64,000 bases of DNA, taken from positions 19,345-83,344 of the forward strand of contig JBOGCF010000053.1 of the NCBI GenBank assembly GCA_051656605.1. The letters are read 5' to 3'. Under the pieces are notes generated by a model. The model was not told where the DNA came from, ran no database searches, and worked only from the letters and a program-made list of their open reading frames with translations. Source of the stretch: UBA12018 sp051656605 (GTDB lineage Bacteria; Bacteroidota; Bacteroidia; Bacteroidales; CAMTPD01). The stretch's first letter is position 1. Each line of letters opens with the position of its first letter. The position numbers and the translations under genes were made by a program. Below are positions 24,384 through 33,437 of this stretch, one piece after another.

Positions 24384-26951
24384 TTATCCAATCCAACGTG
24401 TATATGCAAAGTCCATACGATTAGGAAGATCAGGATTCTTAGGATAAACACGAAGTCCAAGCTTATACAATCCAGACTTATCCGGAGAAGTCTCTACTTC
24501 ATAGTATACAAGGGTTCCTTCTTGTTTTACAACTTTGAATTCTTCTGTTCGTTTCAATCGTTGTTCTTTCTTGATATTATCGTATGTAGTAATTACCAAA
24601 TCGATTCCAAGGTCACCTTCAAGATCTTTTTTATCGAGCACTACTTCAATCTTATAAGGAGATCCTACTTGCACGCCGCGTTTCTCGAGCTGATGATCCC
24701 AAGTAATAGAAACCACTTGGAATGAATCCCAATGAGCAGCAACATTCTCTTTCCACAATGCTATCTCTTTAGCTTTAGCAAAGTTATTGATAGAGAGTTT
24801 GGCCGAGCGTTCGGCAAGCGGACGATAAAACTTCTGAATATAATCATCCAGCATTCGTTTGGTTGTATAATCGGGCGCAATCTGGCAAATAGAATTTTTG
24901 ATATATTGAACCCACTCAGGAGAATATCCTTTACTGTTTTGAGCAAAGTAAAGCGGAATGATTTTATTCTCAAGCGTATAATATATAGTAGACGCGTCTA
25001 ACTGATCTTGATACTCTTGATTGTCGTAAGTGCGCTTGTCGGTCAATGCCCATCCGGCACCTTCTTTATAGCCTTCATACCACCATCCGTCTAGTACCGA
25101 GAAATTCAAAACACCATTCATCTCGGCCTTTTCGCCTGATGTACCCGATGCTTCAAGTGGGCGAGTAGGAGTATTCAACCATACATCTACGCCCGATATT
25201 AGTCGGCGAGCCAACCGCATATCATAGTTTTCGAGGAAGATGATCTTACCTAAAAACTCAGGACGTTTCGAGATTTCAACAATGTGCTTAATCAAACCTT
25301 GACCACCTCCGTCGGCAGGGTGAGCCTTACCGGTAAAGATAAACTGGATAGGATACTTTTCATTGTTTACAATCTTTGCAAGTCGCTCAAGATCGGTAAA
25401 TAGCAAGTGAGCACGTTTGTATGTTGCAAAGCGACGACCAAAACCGATAAGTAATGCATTCGGGTTGATTTTCTCAAGCACCGACATTGCCGAAGCCGGA
25501 CTACTTTGTGTGCGTAGCCAGTTTTCACTGTATTGCGCTTTGATATAGTCAATTAATCTGCGTTTCAGAGTTTTGCGCAATTGCCATATTTCTTCATCTG
25601 GAACTTGCAAAATACCTTCCCATCGTGATTTGTTAGATTGATCAAGGAAGAACTCTTCGCCGAAGTGTTCAAGATAAAACTTCTTAAACTCCGTAGCCGC
25701 CCAAGTAGGCATGTGTACACCATTGGTTACATAGCCTACGTGTAGTTCTTCAGGGAAATAACCTTTCCATACCGGTGCAAACATGTGTTGCGACACGATT
25801 CCGTGCAAATAACTTACACCATTAGCTTCTTGGCAAGTATTCAGTGCGAATACACTCATCGAGAATTTCTCGTTCGATCCGGGGTTTTCACGTCCCATAT
25901 CCATAAACTCTTCCCAAGTGATGCCAAGCTTTTCAGGGAATTGTCCCATGTATTTGCCAAACAGACCTTCGTCGAAGTAGTCATGTCCGGCCGGAACAGG
26001 AGTGTGAACCGTATATAGCGAAGAAGCTTTTACCACTTCTTTAGCTTGATTAAAGGTAAGACCTTCATCAGCGATATAATCGGCAAGGCGTTGCGCATTA
26101 ATCAATGCGGCATGACCTTCGTTGCAATGATAAACTTGCTTTTTAATACCCAGTTTATTTAGCAGAAGAATACCACCGATACCAAGCAAATACTCTTGTT
26201 TCATCCGGTTTTCCCAGTCACCACCATACAGTTGATGGGTAATTGATTTGTCCCATTCGCTGTTTGCGTCGAAGTCGGTATCCATCAAATAAAGAGAGAT
26301 ACGTCCTACTTTTACCTCCCATACATGTGCATAGACCGTATGTGCCGGAAAAGGAACTTCAAGCACAAAAGGCTGACCTTCATCATCGAGAAGTTGGGTG
26401 ATTGGGAGTTGAGCAAAATCTTGCGGTTCGTAGTTAGCGATTTGTTGGCCATCTACGGCAAGCGTTTGAGTGAAATAGCCGTATCGATAAAGGAAACCTA
26501 CAGCCGTCATATCAATGTTGCAATCACTGGCTTCCTTCAAATAGTCTCCAGCCAATACGCCTAAACCTCCAGAGTAAATCTTCAATATATTTGTAAGACC
26601 ATACTCCATGCTGAAGTATGCAACAGAAGGCTTGTTTGCATCTGGTGCAACGTCTTTATATTTTCTGAATTTTTTATATACGGTAGCAACTTCAGCCATC
26701 AACTCGGCATCTTCACAGATCTCTTCCATGCGTGAAAATGAAAGTTTTTGAAGCAATAGGTGTGGGTTTCCACATGTACTTTTCCAAAGATCTTTGTCTA
26801 TACGGTTAAAAAGACTCGTTGCTTCGTAGTTCCATACCCACCAAAGATTATCAGCTATTTCAGCCAAAGGTTTTAATTGTTCTGGTAGGTTAGAGTGAGA
26901 ATACACTTCAAGCCAGCTTGGTGTATTTGTATAATTTGTTTTAATTCTCAT
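24384..26951 (-). CDS. glgP: Alpha-glucan (glycogen) phosphorylase, short GT35 type
   Basis: This enzyme releases glucose 1-phosphate from glycogen. The 855-residue protein has an N-terminal DUF3417-like region (LEVYSHSNLPEQLKPLAEIADNLWWVWN begins it), YFSMEYGL, YSGGLGVLAGDYLKEASD and HCNEGHAA, and the PLP site EASGTSGEKAEMNG with the lysine near residue 607. The usual Met in GTSGMK is Glu here. This short form (AgpA-like) differs from the Escherichia coli MalP/GlgP type. It follows the glycogen synthase gene by about 180 bp on the same strand; no promoter motif or terminator is obvious in that gap, so co-expression is likely. Confidence 0.95.
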   Translation of the reverse strand: MRIKTNYTNTPSWLEVYSHSNLPEQLKPLAEIADNLWWVWNYEATSLFNRIDKDLWKSTCGNPHLLLQKLSFSRMEEICEDAELMAEVATVYKKFRKYKDVAPDANKPSVAYFSMEYGLTNILKIYSGGLGVLAGDYLKEASDCNIDMTAVGFLYRYGYFTQTLAVDGQQIANYEPQDFAQLPITQLLDDEGQPFVLEVPFPAHTVYAHVWEVKVGRISLYLMDTDFDANSEWDKSITHQLYGGDWENRMKQEYLLGIGGILLLNKLGIKKQVYHCNEGHAALINAQRLADYIADEGLTFNQAKEVVKASSLYTVHTPVPAGHDYFDEGLFGKYMGQFPEKLGITWEEFMDMGRENPGSNEKFSMSVFALNTCQEANGVSYLHGIVSQHMFAPVWKGYFPEELHVGYVTNGVHMPTWAATEFKKFYLEHFGEEFFLDQSNKSRWEGILQVPDEEIWQLRKTLKRRLIDYIKAQYSENWLRTQSSPASAMSVLEKINPNALLIGFGRRFATYKRAHLLFTDLERLAKIVNNEKYPIQFIFTGKAHPADGGGQGLIKHIVEISKRPEFLGKIIFLENYDMRLARRLISGVDVWLNTPTRPLEASGTSGEKAEMNGVLNFSVLDGWWYEGYKEGAGWALTDKRTYDNQEYQDQLDASTIYYTLENKIIPLYFAQNSKGYSPEWVQYIKNSICQIAPDYTTKRMLDDYIQKFYRPLAERSAKLSINNFAKAKEIALWKENVAAHWDSFQVVSITWDHQLEKRGVQVGSPYKIEVVLDKKDLEGDLGIDLVITTYDNIKKEQRLKRTEEFKVVKQEGTLVYYEVETSPDKSGLYKLGLRVYPKNPDLPNRMDFAYTRWIG

Positions 26952-27132
26952 AGATAGTAATTTTATAGCAACAAATATTAGTTTACAGTAAATATAGAAT
27001 ATGATTTAATACAATCACTGTTTTTTTCTTATTTCTTGCGTAATAAATCGTTGCTCATTTATTTTATACAACAAATTAACCCTCTATAAATGTTTTCCAG
27101 AGACATGGATTAACATTTTACAAATTAAAGTA

Positions 27133-28803
27133 TTAATTTGATACTTCCTCCGATGCTTTACTTAATGCAATGTCGAAAGCTTGCAAGTAATAACGTATAA
27201 AGTGCGACCAACAAGCTTGATCGGCCAATGCAAAACATTGTTTACGAATCTCGGTACGTTCACCTTTCGACATCTTCGAAAGCTCAATAAGTTCTTTGCT
27301 AATTGCAATGGCAGCCTCATTATAATTAAAATCGGTGCGATGAATCATAGCCACACCTTTCTTAATGTCGGTTCCCCCCAAAGCCTTGTCGGCCCAAAGT
27401 CCGAACCCGGCAAGATTTGTCGTGATAGTAGGAATGCCAAAGGCAATACTTTCGAGTGGAGTATAACCCCATGGTTCGTAATAAGAAGGGAATACTGTAG
27501 CATCGAAGCCGATAAGTAAGTCGTAGTAACTCATATTAAAGATACCGTCACAACCATCAAGATAGCAAGGCACAAAGATCACTTTCACGTTCTCTTCCGG
27601 TTTGTTGTTCATTTGTAGAAAAGACAAGTATTGCAATATCTTATCGTTTTCTTGTTCGTAGAGCTCGTGTGTAATGACCGGATTCGGCAGTGGTGCCGAT
27701 TTGAACATGTCGCGCTCGTCGAGTTTGATTCTTAAATCATCTCTAAATCCTTTTACCCAACCCGGCACCATGATAAAGGCTACAATTTCCTTTTGTAAGT
27801 CATGATTGGATCGTGTTTGATTCAAAGCCTCGATAAACAAGTCGAGACCTTTGTTGCGATACTCATAACGTCCACTTGTCGCAATCAGCAATGCATTGTC
27901 GGGTATTTTATATCCGAGCAAAGCCTCCGTTACACGGTATAGAGCCTTTCGAGCAGCTTTTCGTTTCACAACATAGGCTTCCCCTTTTGGGACAAAGTCG
28001 TGTTCGAATCCATTTAACGTTACTACATCCGGAGCCTTTTCGAGCAACTGCTCACATTCGGTAGCAGTAATGTCACTCACGGTAGTAAAGCAGTGTGCAT
28101 GATGAGCGGCTTGTTTTTCGACCGAATGCTTAGCTTCCATATTTAGCTCTTGTGCCATCTGATCACCATTGTAACCAGATAAATATCCGTAAAGCGGCTT
28201 GTTGTTGCCGGCAATAGAGCGTCCTATCGAAGTGGCGTGTGTAATAAAGATGGTACCGATAGCGGGCACTTTTTTACGAATATACAATGCACCCATACCA
28301 AGCATCCACTCATTGAAGAGTGCCACCACTTTTTTATTTTCGAGGTGATAATAGCGGTAATAGCTTTCGATTACTAATGCCGCAGCATAAGCAAAGATGC
28401 ACGATTCGTCGTAGTCGCCATATGCATGAAGGGAGTCAACTCCAAACCAATCCCACATATCGGCAAAGAGTTGATTGCGTTGTGGCATTAAACTCTTGAA
28501 GTCTACTAAGACAACAAGAGGAGCACCCGGAATATTCCAGCGACCTACTTTAAGGTGCAGTTGTTCGTTTTCTTCCGCGTATTTAATCCAATCGACAAAT
28601 ATGTTGGGTTCTTCGATGAAATCTGTTTTCTGGAAAGGTGTGTTTAAGTCAGGGCCAACAAAGATAATATGGTCATGAAACTGGTCTTGCAATGTCTTGG
28701 CCTTTGTAGAAAGCACTGTGTATATACCTCCTACCTTGTTGCAAACCTCCCAACTCGTTTCGAAGATGTAGTTGGGTTTTGCAGTGTGATTAATTGTATT
28801 CAT
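27133..28803 (-). CDS. Glycogen synthase, eukaryote-like GT3 family
   Basis: A 556-residue cytoplasmic glycosyltransferase that should extend alpha-1,4-glucan from a nucleotide-glucose donor. The N-terminus FETSWEVCNKVGGIYTVLSTKA, SIGRSIAGNN, the HCFTTVSDITATECEQLL stretch and the C-terminal PSYYEPWGYTPLESIAFG (E-x7-E type motif) match the GT3 synthases known from fungi, animals and many Bacteroidetes rather than bacterial GT5 GlgA. Donor preference (UDP- or ADP-glucose) cannot be read from sequence. It pairs with the downstream phosphorylase as a glycogen build/break module. Confidence 0.93.
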   Translation of the reverse strand: MNTINHTAKPNYIFETSWEVCNKVGGIYTVLSTKAKTLQDQFHDHIIFVGPDLNTPFQKTDFIEEPNIFVDWIKYAEENEQLHLKVGRWNIPGAPLVVLVDFKSLMPQRNQLFADMWDWFGVDSLHAYGDYDESCIFAYAAALVIESYYRYYHLENKKVVALFNEWMLGMGALYIRKKVPAIGTIFITHATSIGRSIAGNNKPLYGYLSGYNGDQMAQELNMEAKHSVEKQAAHHAHCFTTVSDITATECEQLLEKAPDVVTLNGFEHDFVPKGEAYVVKRKAARKALYRVTEALLGYKIPDNALLIATSGRYEYRNKGLDLFIEALNQTRSNHDLQKEIVAFIMVPGWVKGFRDDLRIKLDERDMFKSAPLPNPVITHELYEQENDKILQYLSFLQMNNKPEENVKVIFVPCYLDGCDGIFNMSYYDLLIGFDATVFPSYYEPWGYTPLESIAFGIPTITTNLAGFGLWADKALGGTDIKKGVAMIHRTDFNYNEAAIAISKELIELSKMSKGERTEIRKQCFALADQACWSHFIRYYLQAFDIALSKASEEVSN

Positions 28804-28831
28804 AATCGTTTTTTCTTTAATTCGATTGCAG

Positions 28832-28839
28832 CAAATATA
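28832..28839 (-). promoter_or_regulatory. Promoter -7 element for the glycogen synthase gene
   Basis: TATATTTG on the minus strand, 29 bp upstream of the start codon. Confidence 0.5.
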
Positions 28840-28930
28840 GAATTAAAAATGTTTTACTATTACTTACAACAAGAATTTGTAGATTTGTATGCCTTATATT
28901 CCTTATTTATTCATATAAAATATAAAAGTT

Positions 28931-29212
28931 ATGGCGTCAAGAAGAATTTTGAAAAAAGAGATCGGTTACAACGTAGCGGAATTATTTGTAGACTGTTTGC
29001 TTTGCAAAACGTTTATTCCGGGAGTAGATGCAGAAAAAGCTGATCAAGCAATGGCTAGCCTATTGGATAGTCAAGATGAGTTCATCGCTCGCGTGCAACG
29101 TCCGAATGCAAAGGAGCCAAAACAAGTAAAAGCATATTACAAAAAACTAAGAGCTGATTGGGCTGCTAAAGTAGACGAGTTGATCGCAGAGATTTCAGCT
29201 TTGACTAAATAA
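28931..29212 (+). CDS. Small conserved hypothetical protein
   Basis: A 93-residue soluble basic protein without signal peptide. It is mostly helical by appearance, with a Cys pair in VDCLLCKTFIPG (C24 and C27 region) and a C-terminal helix WAAKVDELIAEISAL. ATG start, normal codon use and tight spacing (5 bp) to the acyltransferase gene support it as real. I do not recognise a characterised family; it resembles small hypotheticals of Bacteroidales. It may be co-transcribed with the acyltransferase. Confidence 0.75.
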   Translation: MASRRILKKEIGYNVAELFVDCLLCKTFIPGVDAEKADQAMASLLDSQDEFIARVQRPNAKEPKQVKAYYKKLRADWAAKVDELIAEISALTK

Positions 29213-29217
29213 TAGAA

Positions 29218-29760
29218 ATGAAGAAAAAGATTAGCAAATTTATTCTCCGTCTCATGGGATGGAAGATCGGAACGATAATCCCTGATGAACCAAAGTGTGT
29301 GATCTGCGTAGCGCCGCACACCAGTAATTGGGATTTTATCATCGGTAAGTTGTTTTACGATGCGTTGGGCCGTCAGTCAAACTTCCTGATCAAGAAAGAA
29401 TGGTTCTTTTTTCCGTTCAATATCTTCTTCAAGTCGATTGGTGGTGTGCCTGTACAACGTGGACGCAGAACTTCGGTTACCGATGCAATGGCTAAAGAGT
29501 TTGCGACACGTGATCGCTTTCAATTGGCCATTACGCCCGAAGGAACCCGAAAAGCGGTGAAAGAATGGAAACGAGGCTTTTATTACATCGCAACTAAGGC
29601 CAACGTGCCTATTGCGTTGACTTATCTCGACTATGGCAAAAAGGAAGCGGGAATCATGAAACTTTTCTATCCTACCGGAAATGAAGAGCAAGACATCGCT
29701 GCCATTCGCGCCTGTTATAAAGGGATAAAAGGAAAGAATGCCGACCAATTCATTGAATAG
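29218..29760 (+). CDS. Lysophospholipid acyltransferase-family protein (PlsC-like)
   Basis: A 180-residue protein with the PlsC/LPLAT motifs: APHTSNWDF, where H34 and D39 form the HX4D catalytic pair, GGVPVQRGRR for phosphate binding, and ITPEGTR with E108. The family transfers acyl groups to glycerophospholipids. At 180 residues it is shorter than PlsC (about 240) and lacks an obvious N-terminal membrane helix, so it is one of the short bacterial members whose acceptor is uncertain. It lies 5 bp after the small hypothetical gene. Confidence 0.87.
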   Translation: MKKKISKFILRLMGWKIGTIIPDEPKCVICVAPHTSNWDFIIGKLFYDALGRQSNFLIKKEWFFFPFNIFFKSIGGVPVQRGRRTSVTDAMAKEFATRDRFQLAITPEGTRKAVKEWKRGFYYIATKANVPIALTYLDYGKKEAGIMKLFYPTGNEEQDIAAIRACYKGIKGKNADQFIE

Positions 29761-29829
29761 ACGGTCGCGCTTGTTTTCGGTTTGATAATCTTTTGTCTAA
29801 TGCTATTGTTTTGACAAGTATTACACTGA

Positions 29830-30612
29830 ATGAAATCATCTTTACGAGTAACGCTCATGCAAATTACGCCTGAGTGGGAAAATAGTTATAAGAATCTTGA
29901 TCGGGTCGAAGACCTGGTCAGGATTTTTTCGCTTCAAAGCGATCTGATCGTCCTTCCCGAGATGTTTACCACCGGGTTTACCATGCACGCGCGCCAACTT
30001 GCCGAAGAGAGCGACGGGCCTACCATGCAACGTGTAAAACAATGGGCGGTAAGCTGCAATGTGGCCATTGCCGGAAGTTTCATCGCAAAGCAAGACGATT
30101 GCTTCTACAATCGTGGCTTCTTTGCCTATCCTGATGGAGAGGTTGTTTTTTACGACAAGCGGCATTTGTTTCGCATGGCGGGCGAAGACAAAACTTTTAC
30201 TGCGGGAGAAAAGCAATGCATCGTAGCTTATAAAGGATGGAATATCTGCCTACAGATCTGTTACGACCTGCGCTTTCCGGTTTGGAGTCGCAACGTCGAC
30301 AACGGCTACGACCTGCTACTTTATTGTGCCAACTGGCCGAAGCCCCGTCGCGAACCTTGGAAAATTTTACTGCCGGCACGCGCTGTAGAAAACTTATCGT
30401 ACGTGTGTGGTGTTAATCGGGTAGGGAGCGACAACGCAGGTAATATTTATTGGGGCGATTCGATGGCTATCGATATGAAAGGAGAGATTCTTTGCCATCT
30501 TGAAGAAACGGAGCAATGCGTCACTGTAGAACTCGATTACGACAAGTTGCAACGCTTTCGCGAGAAGTTTGCCTGCTGGAAAGATGCCGACCGCTTTACA
30601 TTAACGTTATAA
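29830..30612 (+). CDS. Nitrilase-superfamily amidohydrolase (omega-amidase-like, YafV type)
   Basis: A 260-residue cytoplasmic carbon-nitrogen hydrolase. The catalytic triad is readable: E44 in VLPEMFTTGF, K110 in YDKRHLF and C144 in QICYDLRFP. The sequence NWPKPRREPWKILLPARAVEN and GVNRVG matches the YafV/omega-amidase branch, which hydrolyses alpha-ketoglutaramate and similar omega-amides, a metabolite repair role. The next gene begins 4 bp after it, so it shares a transcript with the channel gene. Confidence 0.9.
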   Translation: MKSSLRVTLMQITPEWENSYKNLDRVEDLVRIFSLQSDLIVLPEMFTTGFTMHARQLAEESDGPTMQRVKQWAVSCNVAIAGSFIAKQDDCFYNRGFFAYPDGEVVFYDKRHLFRMAGEDKTFTAGEKQCIVAYKGWNICLQICYDLRFPVWSRNVDNGYDLLLYCANWPKPRREPWKILLPARAVENLSYVCGVNRVGSDNAGNIYWGDSMAIDMKGEILCHLEETEQCVTVELDYDKLQRFREKFACWKDADRFTLTL

Positions 30613-30615
30613 AGT

Positions 30616-31443
30616 ATGAATAAACAGGAACTGAAAGATCGCATTCATGAAATCATATTCGAGTCGAATACCAAGGCCGGAAAGGCTTTTGATATCGGCC
30701 TGCTTGTTTTTATATTACTAAGTGTAATCTTAGTATTGGTAGACAGTGTAAATGCTATTCACGTAAAATACCTGCGGATGATACGCATTTCAGAGTGGGT
30801 GATAACCTCTGTCTTTACCATTGAATACATCCTGCGACTCTATTCGGTTCGAAACAGAAAGAAGTATGCTACCTCTTTCTTTGGCATAGTCGATTTACTT
30901 TCAATCTTGCCTACTTACCTAAGCTTGTTCTTTGCCGGTACACACTATCTTGTCGTGATACGGGCATTGCGATTGCTGCGTATTTTTAGAATCTTCAAAC
31001 TAAGCGAATACCTTACCCAAGGGTCGTCGATTCTAAATGCTGTGCATCGCAGTTTTCCCAAGATATTTGTGTTTATGTTCTTTGTAACCATTCTGGTGGT
31101 GATACTCGGTTCTATCATGTACGTGGTTGAGGGTACGGTAAATCCCAATATGGACAACATACCGCGGTGTATCTATTGGGCCATCGTTACGCTTACGACT
31201 GTGGGTTATGGCGATATTACGCCCATTACTTACCTTGGGCAGTTTATCTCGATGATCATTATGCTTTTGGGTTACGCCATTATTGCGGTTCCTACGGGTA
31301 TCATATCTGCTGAGTTTATGCGTCCTAAGGAACCCAATCGGATAACGGGAGAGGCTTGTCCGGGTTGTGGGGTAGATATCAGCGACGACGATGCCAATTA
31401 TTGCAAAAACTGTGGTGCGAATCTCGAACGGGAAAATATGTAA
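30616..31443 (+). CDS. Voltage-gated potassium channel with C-terminal zinc ribbon
   Basis: A 275-residue inner membrane protein. S1-S4 occupy about residues 25-130; the S4 helix RALRLLRIFRIFKLS carries positive residues every third position (R116 to K128). The pore has the selectivity filter TTVGYGD at 194-200, marking a K+-selective channel. After S6 a soluble tail contains CPGC and CKNC (C248, C251, C263, C266), a four-Cys zinc ribbon, which is unusual for simple bacterial Kv channels and may sense or assemble. Gene order after the amidohydrolase suggests co-transcription only. Confidence 0.92.
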   Translation: MNKQELKDRIHEIIFESNTKAGKAFDIGLLVFILLSVILVLVDSVNAIHVKYLRMIRISEWVITSVFTIEYILRLYSVRNRKKYATSFFGIVDLLSILPTYLSLFFAGTHYLVVIRALRLLRIFRIFKLSEYLTQGSSILNAVHRSFPKIFVFMFFVTILVVILGSIMYVVEGTVNPNMDNIPRCIYWAIVTLTTVGYGDITPITYLGQFISMIIMLLGYAIIAVPTGIISAEFMRPKEPNRITGEACPGCGVDISDDDANYCKNCGANLERENM

Positions 31444-32309
31444 TGTGCAAGTGAGTTTATTGTACCGTGGCAGATTTAATCTGCCGTGTGTGCTTATTGT
31501 ATTTATCAAAGAAAAGGCTGTTGGGCTTGTTTGGAGCATTATCCATGTATAATGTAGCCAAATAGGCCTCTTTTTTTGCCCGTTACTCTCGTTTGCCGAA
31601 CAAAAAAACGGTTACACTTTGACGGGTAAATCTCATTGATTTGTAACGCAAAGCTTTCAGCCTTATTGAGAAGTTTTTTACCGACCGCCAAAATGATTGC
31701 AATCACCTTTTAGGCTTGTCTATTTGTAACGGCTCAACCCTCGCAGAGTGGTTTCCTTGTATACCAAATAGGGGAGTGGACTGGCGGCGGCAGGCTCATG
31801 AAGTTGAGGCGGAATGTTTTCAATGAAGACGTTATCTGCTTTCCTCGAAAACTGTTTTTAGTTACCGTGAAGAGTGAAATCACGCACCACCGAAAACGAA
31901 AATACGCACGCAGCGTGAGTAAAAATACGCTTCGCGATGGGTAATAATACGTTCCATAAGCACCTAAAGACCCTCTTCCAAAAACCAAACAAGCTTTTTT
32001 TGTAAACCAAACAAGGTTTTGCCAAGAAGTAAACGAGCTTTTTGGGCAAACCAAGCAACCTTTTTGCCAAAAACAGGCAAAGTTGGGACGAAGAAGCCAC
32101 TTTATCGCCACGAAAATGCCATTTTCTCAAACCGAAAAATCCATCAAATCAGCTCAACTAGAGCGGTAAATACCCGTAAATTCCCCAAAATCTTCTCGCA
32201 AAAAGTATCCCAAATCTTCGCTTAAAACAAGCTTAGTGTAAATTATAACCATTTTTTGTCTATACTTGCAGGTGTATAAACGAATTTGTAATGCTTAAAT
32301 ACTACCAAC
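31444..32309. other. Repeat-bearing intergenic region without a supported gene
   Basis: 866 bp with only implausible open frames. It holds a perfect 8-bp palindrome at 31469-31485 (ggcagatt/aatctgcc), recurring aaatacgc motifs around 31890-31950, and a degenerate tandem array at 31982-32087. No RNA family was recognised. Confidence 0.6.
31982..32087. repeat. Degenerate tandem repeat, unit about 21 bp
   Basis: Units begin at 31982, 32004, 32024, 32048 and 32069. The clearest are aaaccaaacaagctttttt, aaaccaaacaaggttttgcc and aaaccaagcaacctttttgcc; the third and fifth are diverged. Alternating A-rich and T-rich halves make each unit partly self-complementary. Confidence 0.6.
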
Positions 32310-33347
32310 ATGAAAAATACGATGTGGTTGTTTGCAGCAGCTTTTTTATGTGCATGCAGCCCGAAGGGTGATCCCACTTTAGATCTAATGACCATCACGA
32401 TTGATGCAAACTCCGGTCAGGCGACCTCTTTGAACGGATTGCTTTCTTCGCAAACGGCGATCTCCCTCGATACGACAGTACTGGTTGCCGGAGTTGGTGA
32501 TTTATGCCTGATCGACTCAAGCCTATATTTGCTCGACGACCAGCAAATGGCTATTAGCATGTTTACCAATCAGGGTGGCGAGGCTCTAAACACGATAAAA
32601 ACTTTCGGAGGTGGTCCCGAAGAGTACATACAACCCACGATGCTTTCAACTGACGGAGCTTCGTTGTTTCTATTAGATTTCGCCGGAAGTGCTATTCTCG
32701 AGTACGACAAAGGTCTTCGCTTTGTACGCAAAATAAAACTAGAGTCGCCTGTGAATGACTTTGTGTGTGTGCCGGAAGGATTCCTCTGCTTCAACTCATG
32801 GATGGGAGGCGAAGCTTGTCCCGTAGTTGTGTACAACAAGGAGGGTGAAGTGCAACAACGGATCAATTTCAAACGACCGGTTGCAGCTTATGGAGCAAAA
32901 GGGAAAGTCTTTTTCGAGGATCAGGGACAAGTTTATTTTCGTCCGTTCTTTTGCGATACCATCTATCAGTATAAACCTGAAGCGTTGGAGCTTTCTCCGG
33001 TTGCACTTCTCGACTTTCAGGATAAAGCAATTCCAAGTGATTTCGACTTTCAGAACGATGTTTTTGCGTCTCCTTACGCTTTTGCGACTCATGTGTTTGT
33101 GGTAGATAGCTGTTGGGTGATCAGTTATGTGAGTGGAGGTTCTCGTTATTATGCATTGGGCAAGACAGCAGGAGGAAATAGCGATTCGTATCATTTCGAT
33201 GGGAAAAGTGGTGAAGTGTTCTTTCCGCAATGGAAAATAGGAGACAGACTTGCAACGGTTGTTTTGGGTCCTATTTCTTCTTCGCGTGAGATTGAAGAGG
33301 GTAATGGCTGTTGGCTGTTGCTGCGAACCTTGAATCCACAACGCTAA
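32310..33347 (+). CDS. 6-bladed beta-propeller lipoprotein
   Basis: A 345-residue lipoprotein: signal peptide MKNTMWLFAAAFLCAC with the lipobox Cys at about residue 16, then a propeller. The signatures ISLDTTVLVAGVGDLCLIDSSLYLLDD, a short IKTFGGGPEEY (the family's G-x-GPGEY-like motif), FLLDF and CFNSWM-type blades match the Bacteroidetes 6-bladed propeller family (PF17170). Members are usually surface or periplasmic proteins of unknown ligand. It is a single-gene unit with no receptor or SusCD partner nearby, unlike the B12 propellers. Confidence 0.85.
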   Translation: MKNTMWLFAAAFLCACSPKGDPTLDLMTITIDANSGQATSLNGLLSSQTAISLDTTVLVAGVGDLCLIDSSLYLLDDQQMAISMFTNQGGEALNTIKTFGGGPEEYIQPTMLSTDGASLFLLDFAGSAILEYDKGLRFVRKIKLESPVNDFVCVPEGFLCFNSWMGGEACPVVVYNKEGEVQQRINFKRPVAAYGAKGKVFFEDQGQVYFRPFFCDTIYQYKPEALELSPVALLDFQDKAIPSDFDFQNDVFASPYAFATHVFVVDSCWVISYVSGGSRYYALGKTAGGNSDSYHFDGKSGEVFFPQWKIGDRLATVVLGPISSSREIEEGNGCWLLLRTLNPQR

Positions 33348-33381
33348 TTTGCTGTATTGATCTTGTTGTGCTGATATACAG

Positions 33382-33418
33382 AACGAGCCGCTGTAAACTG
33401 GGTTTGCAGCGGCTCGTT
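33382..33418. terminator. Bidirectional terminator between propeller gene and dnaX
   Basis: A perfect 12-bp stem 33382-33393/33407-33418 (aacgagccgctg/cagcggctcgtt) between convergent genes; T-rich on the plus side only weakly. Confidence 0.7.
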
Positions 33419-33437
33419 GTATGTCGTATTGCTTGTA

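Noticed and set aside
31982..32087. CRISPR array
   Set aside because: Units are contiguous and degenerate with no unique spacers, and no cas gene is in the window.
31734..32225. Overlapping frames on both strands in the repeat region (up to 125 codons)
   Set aside because: Low-complexity Leu/Phe/Lys products arising from the tandem repeats, no known family, no promoter or spacing support, and frames conflict with each other.
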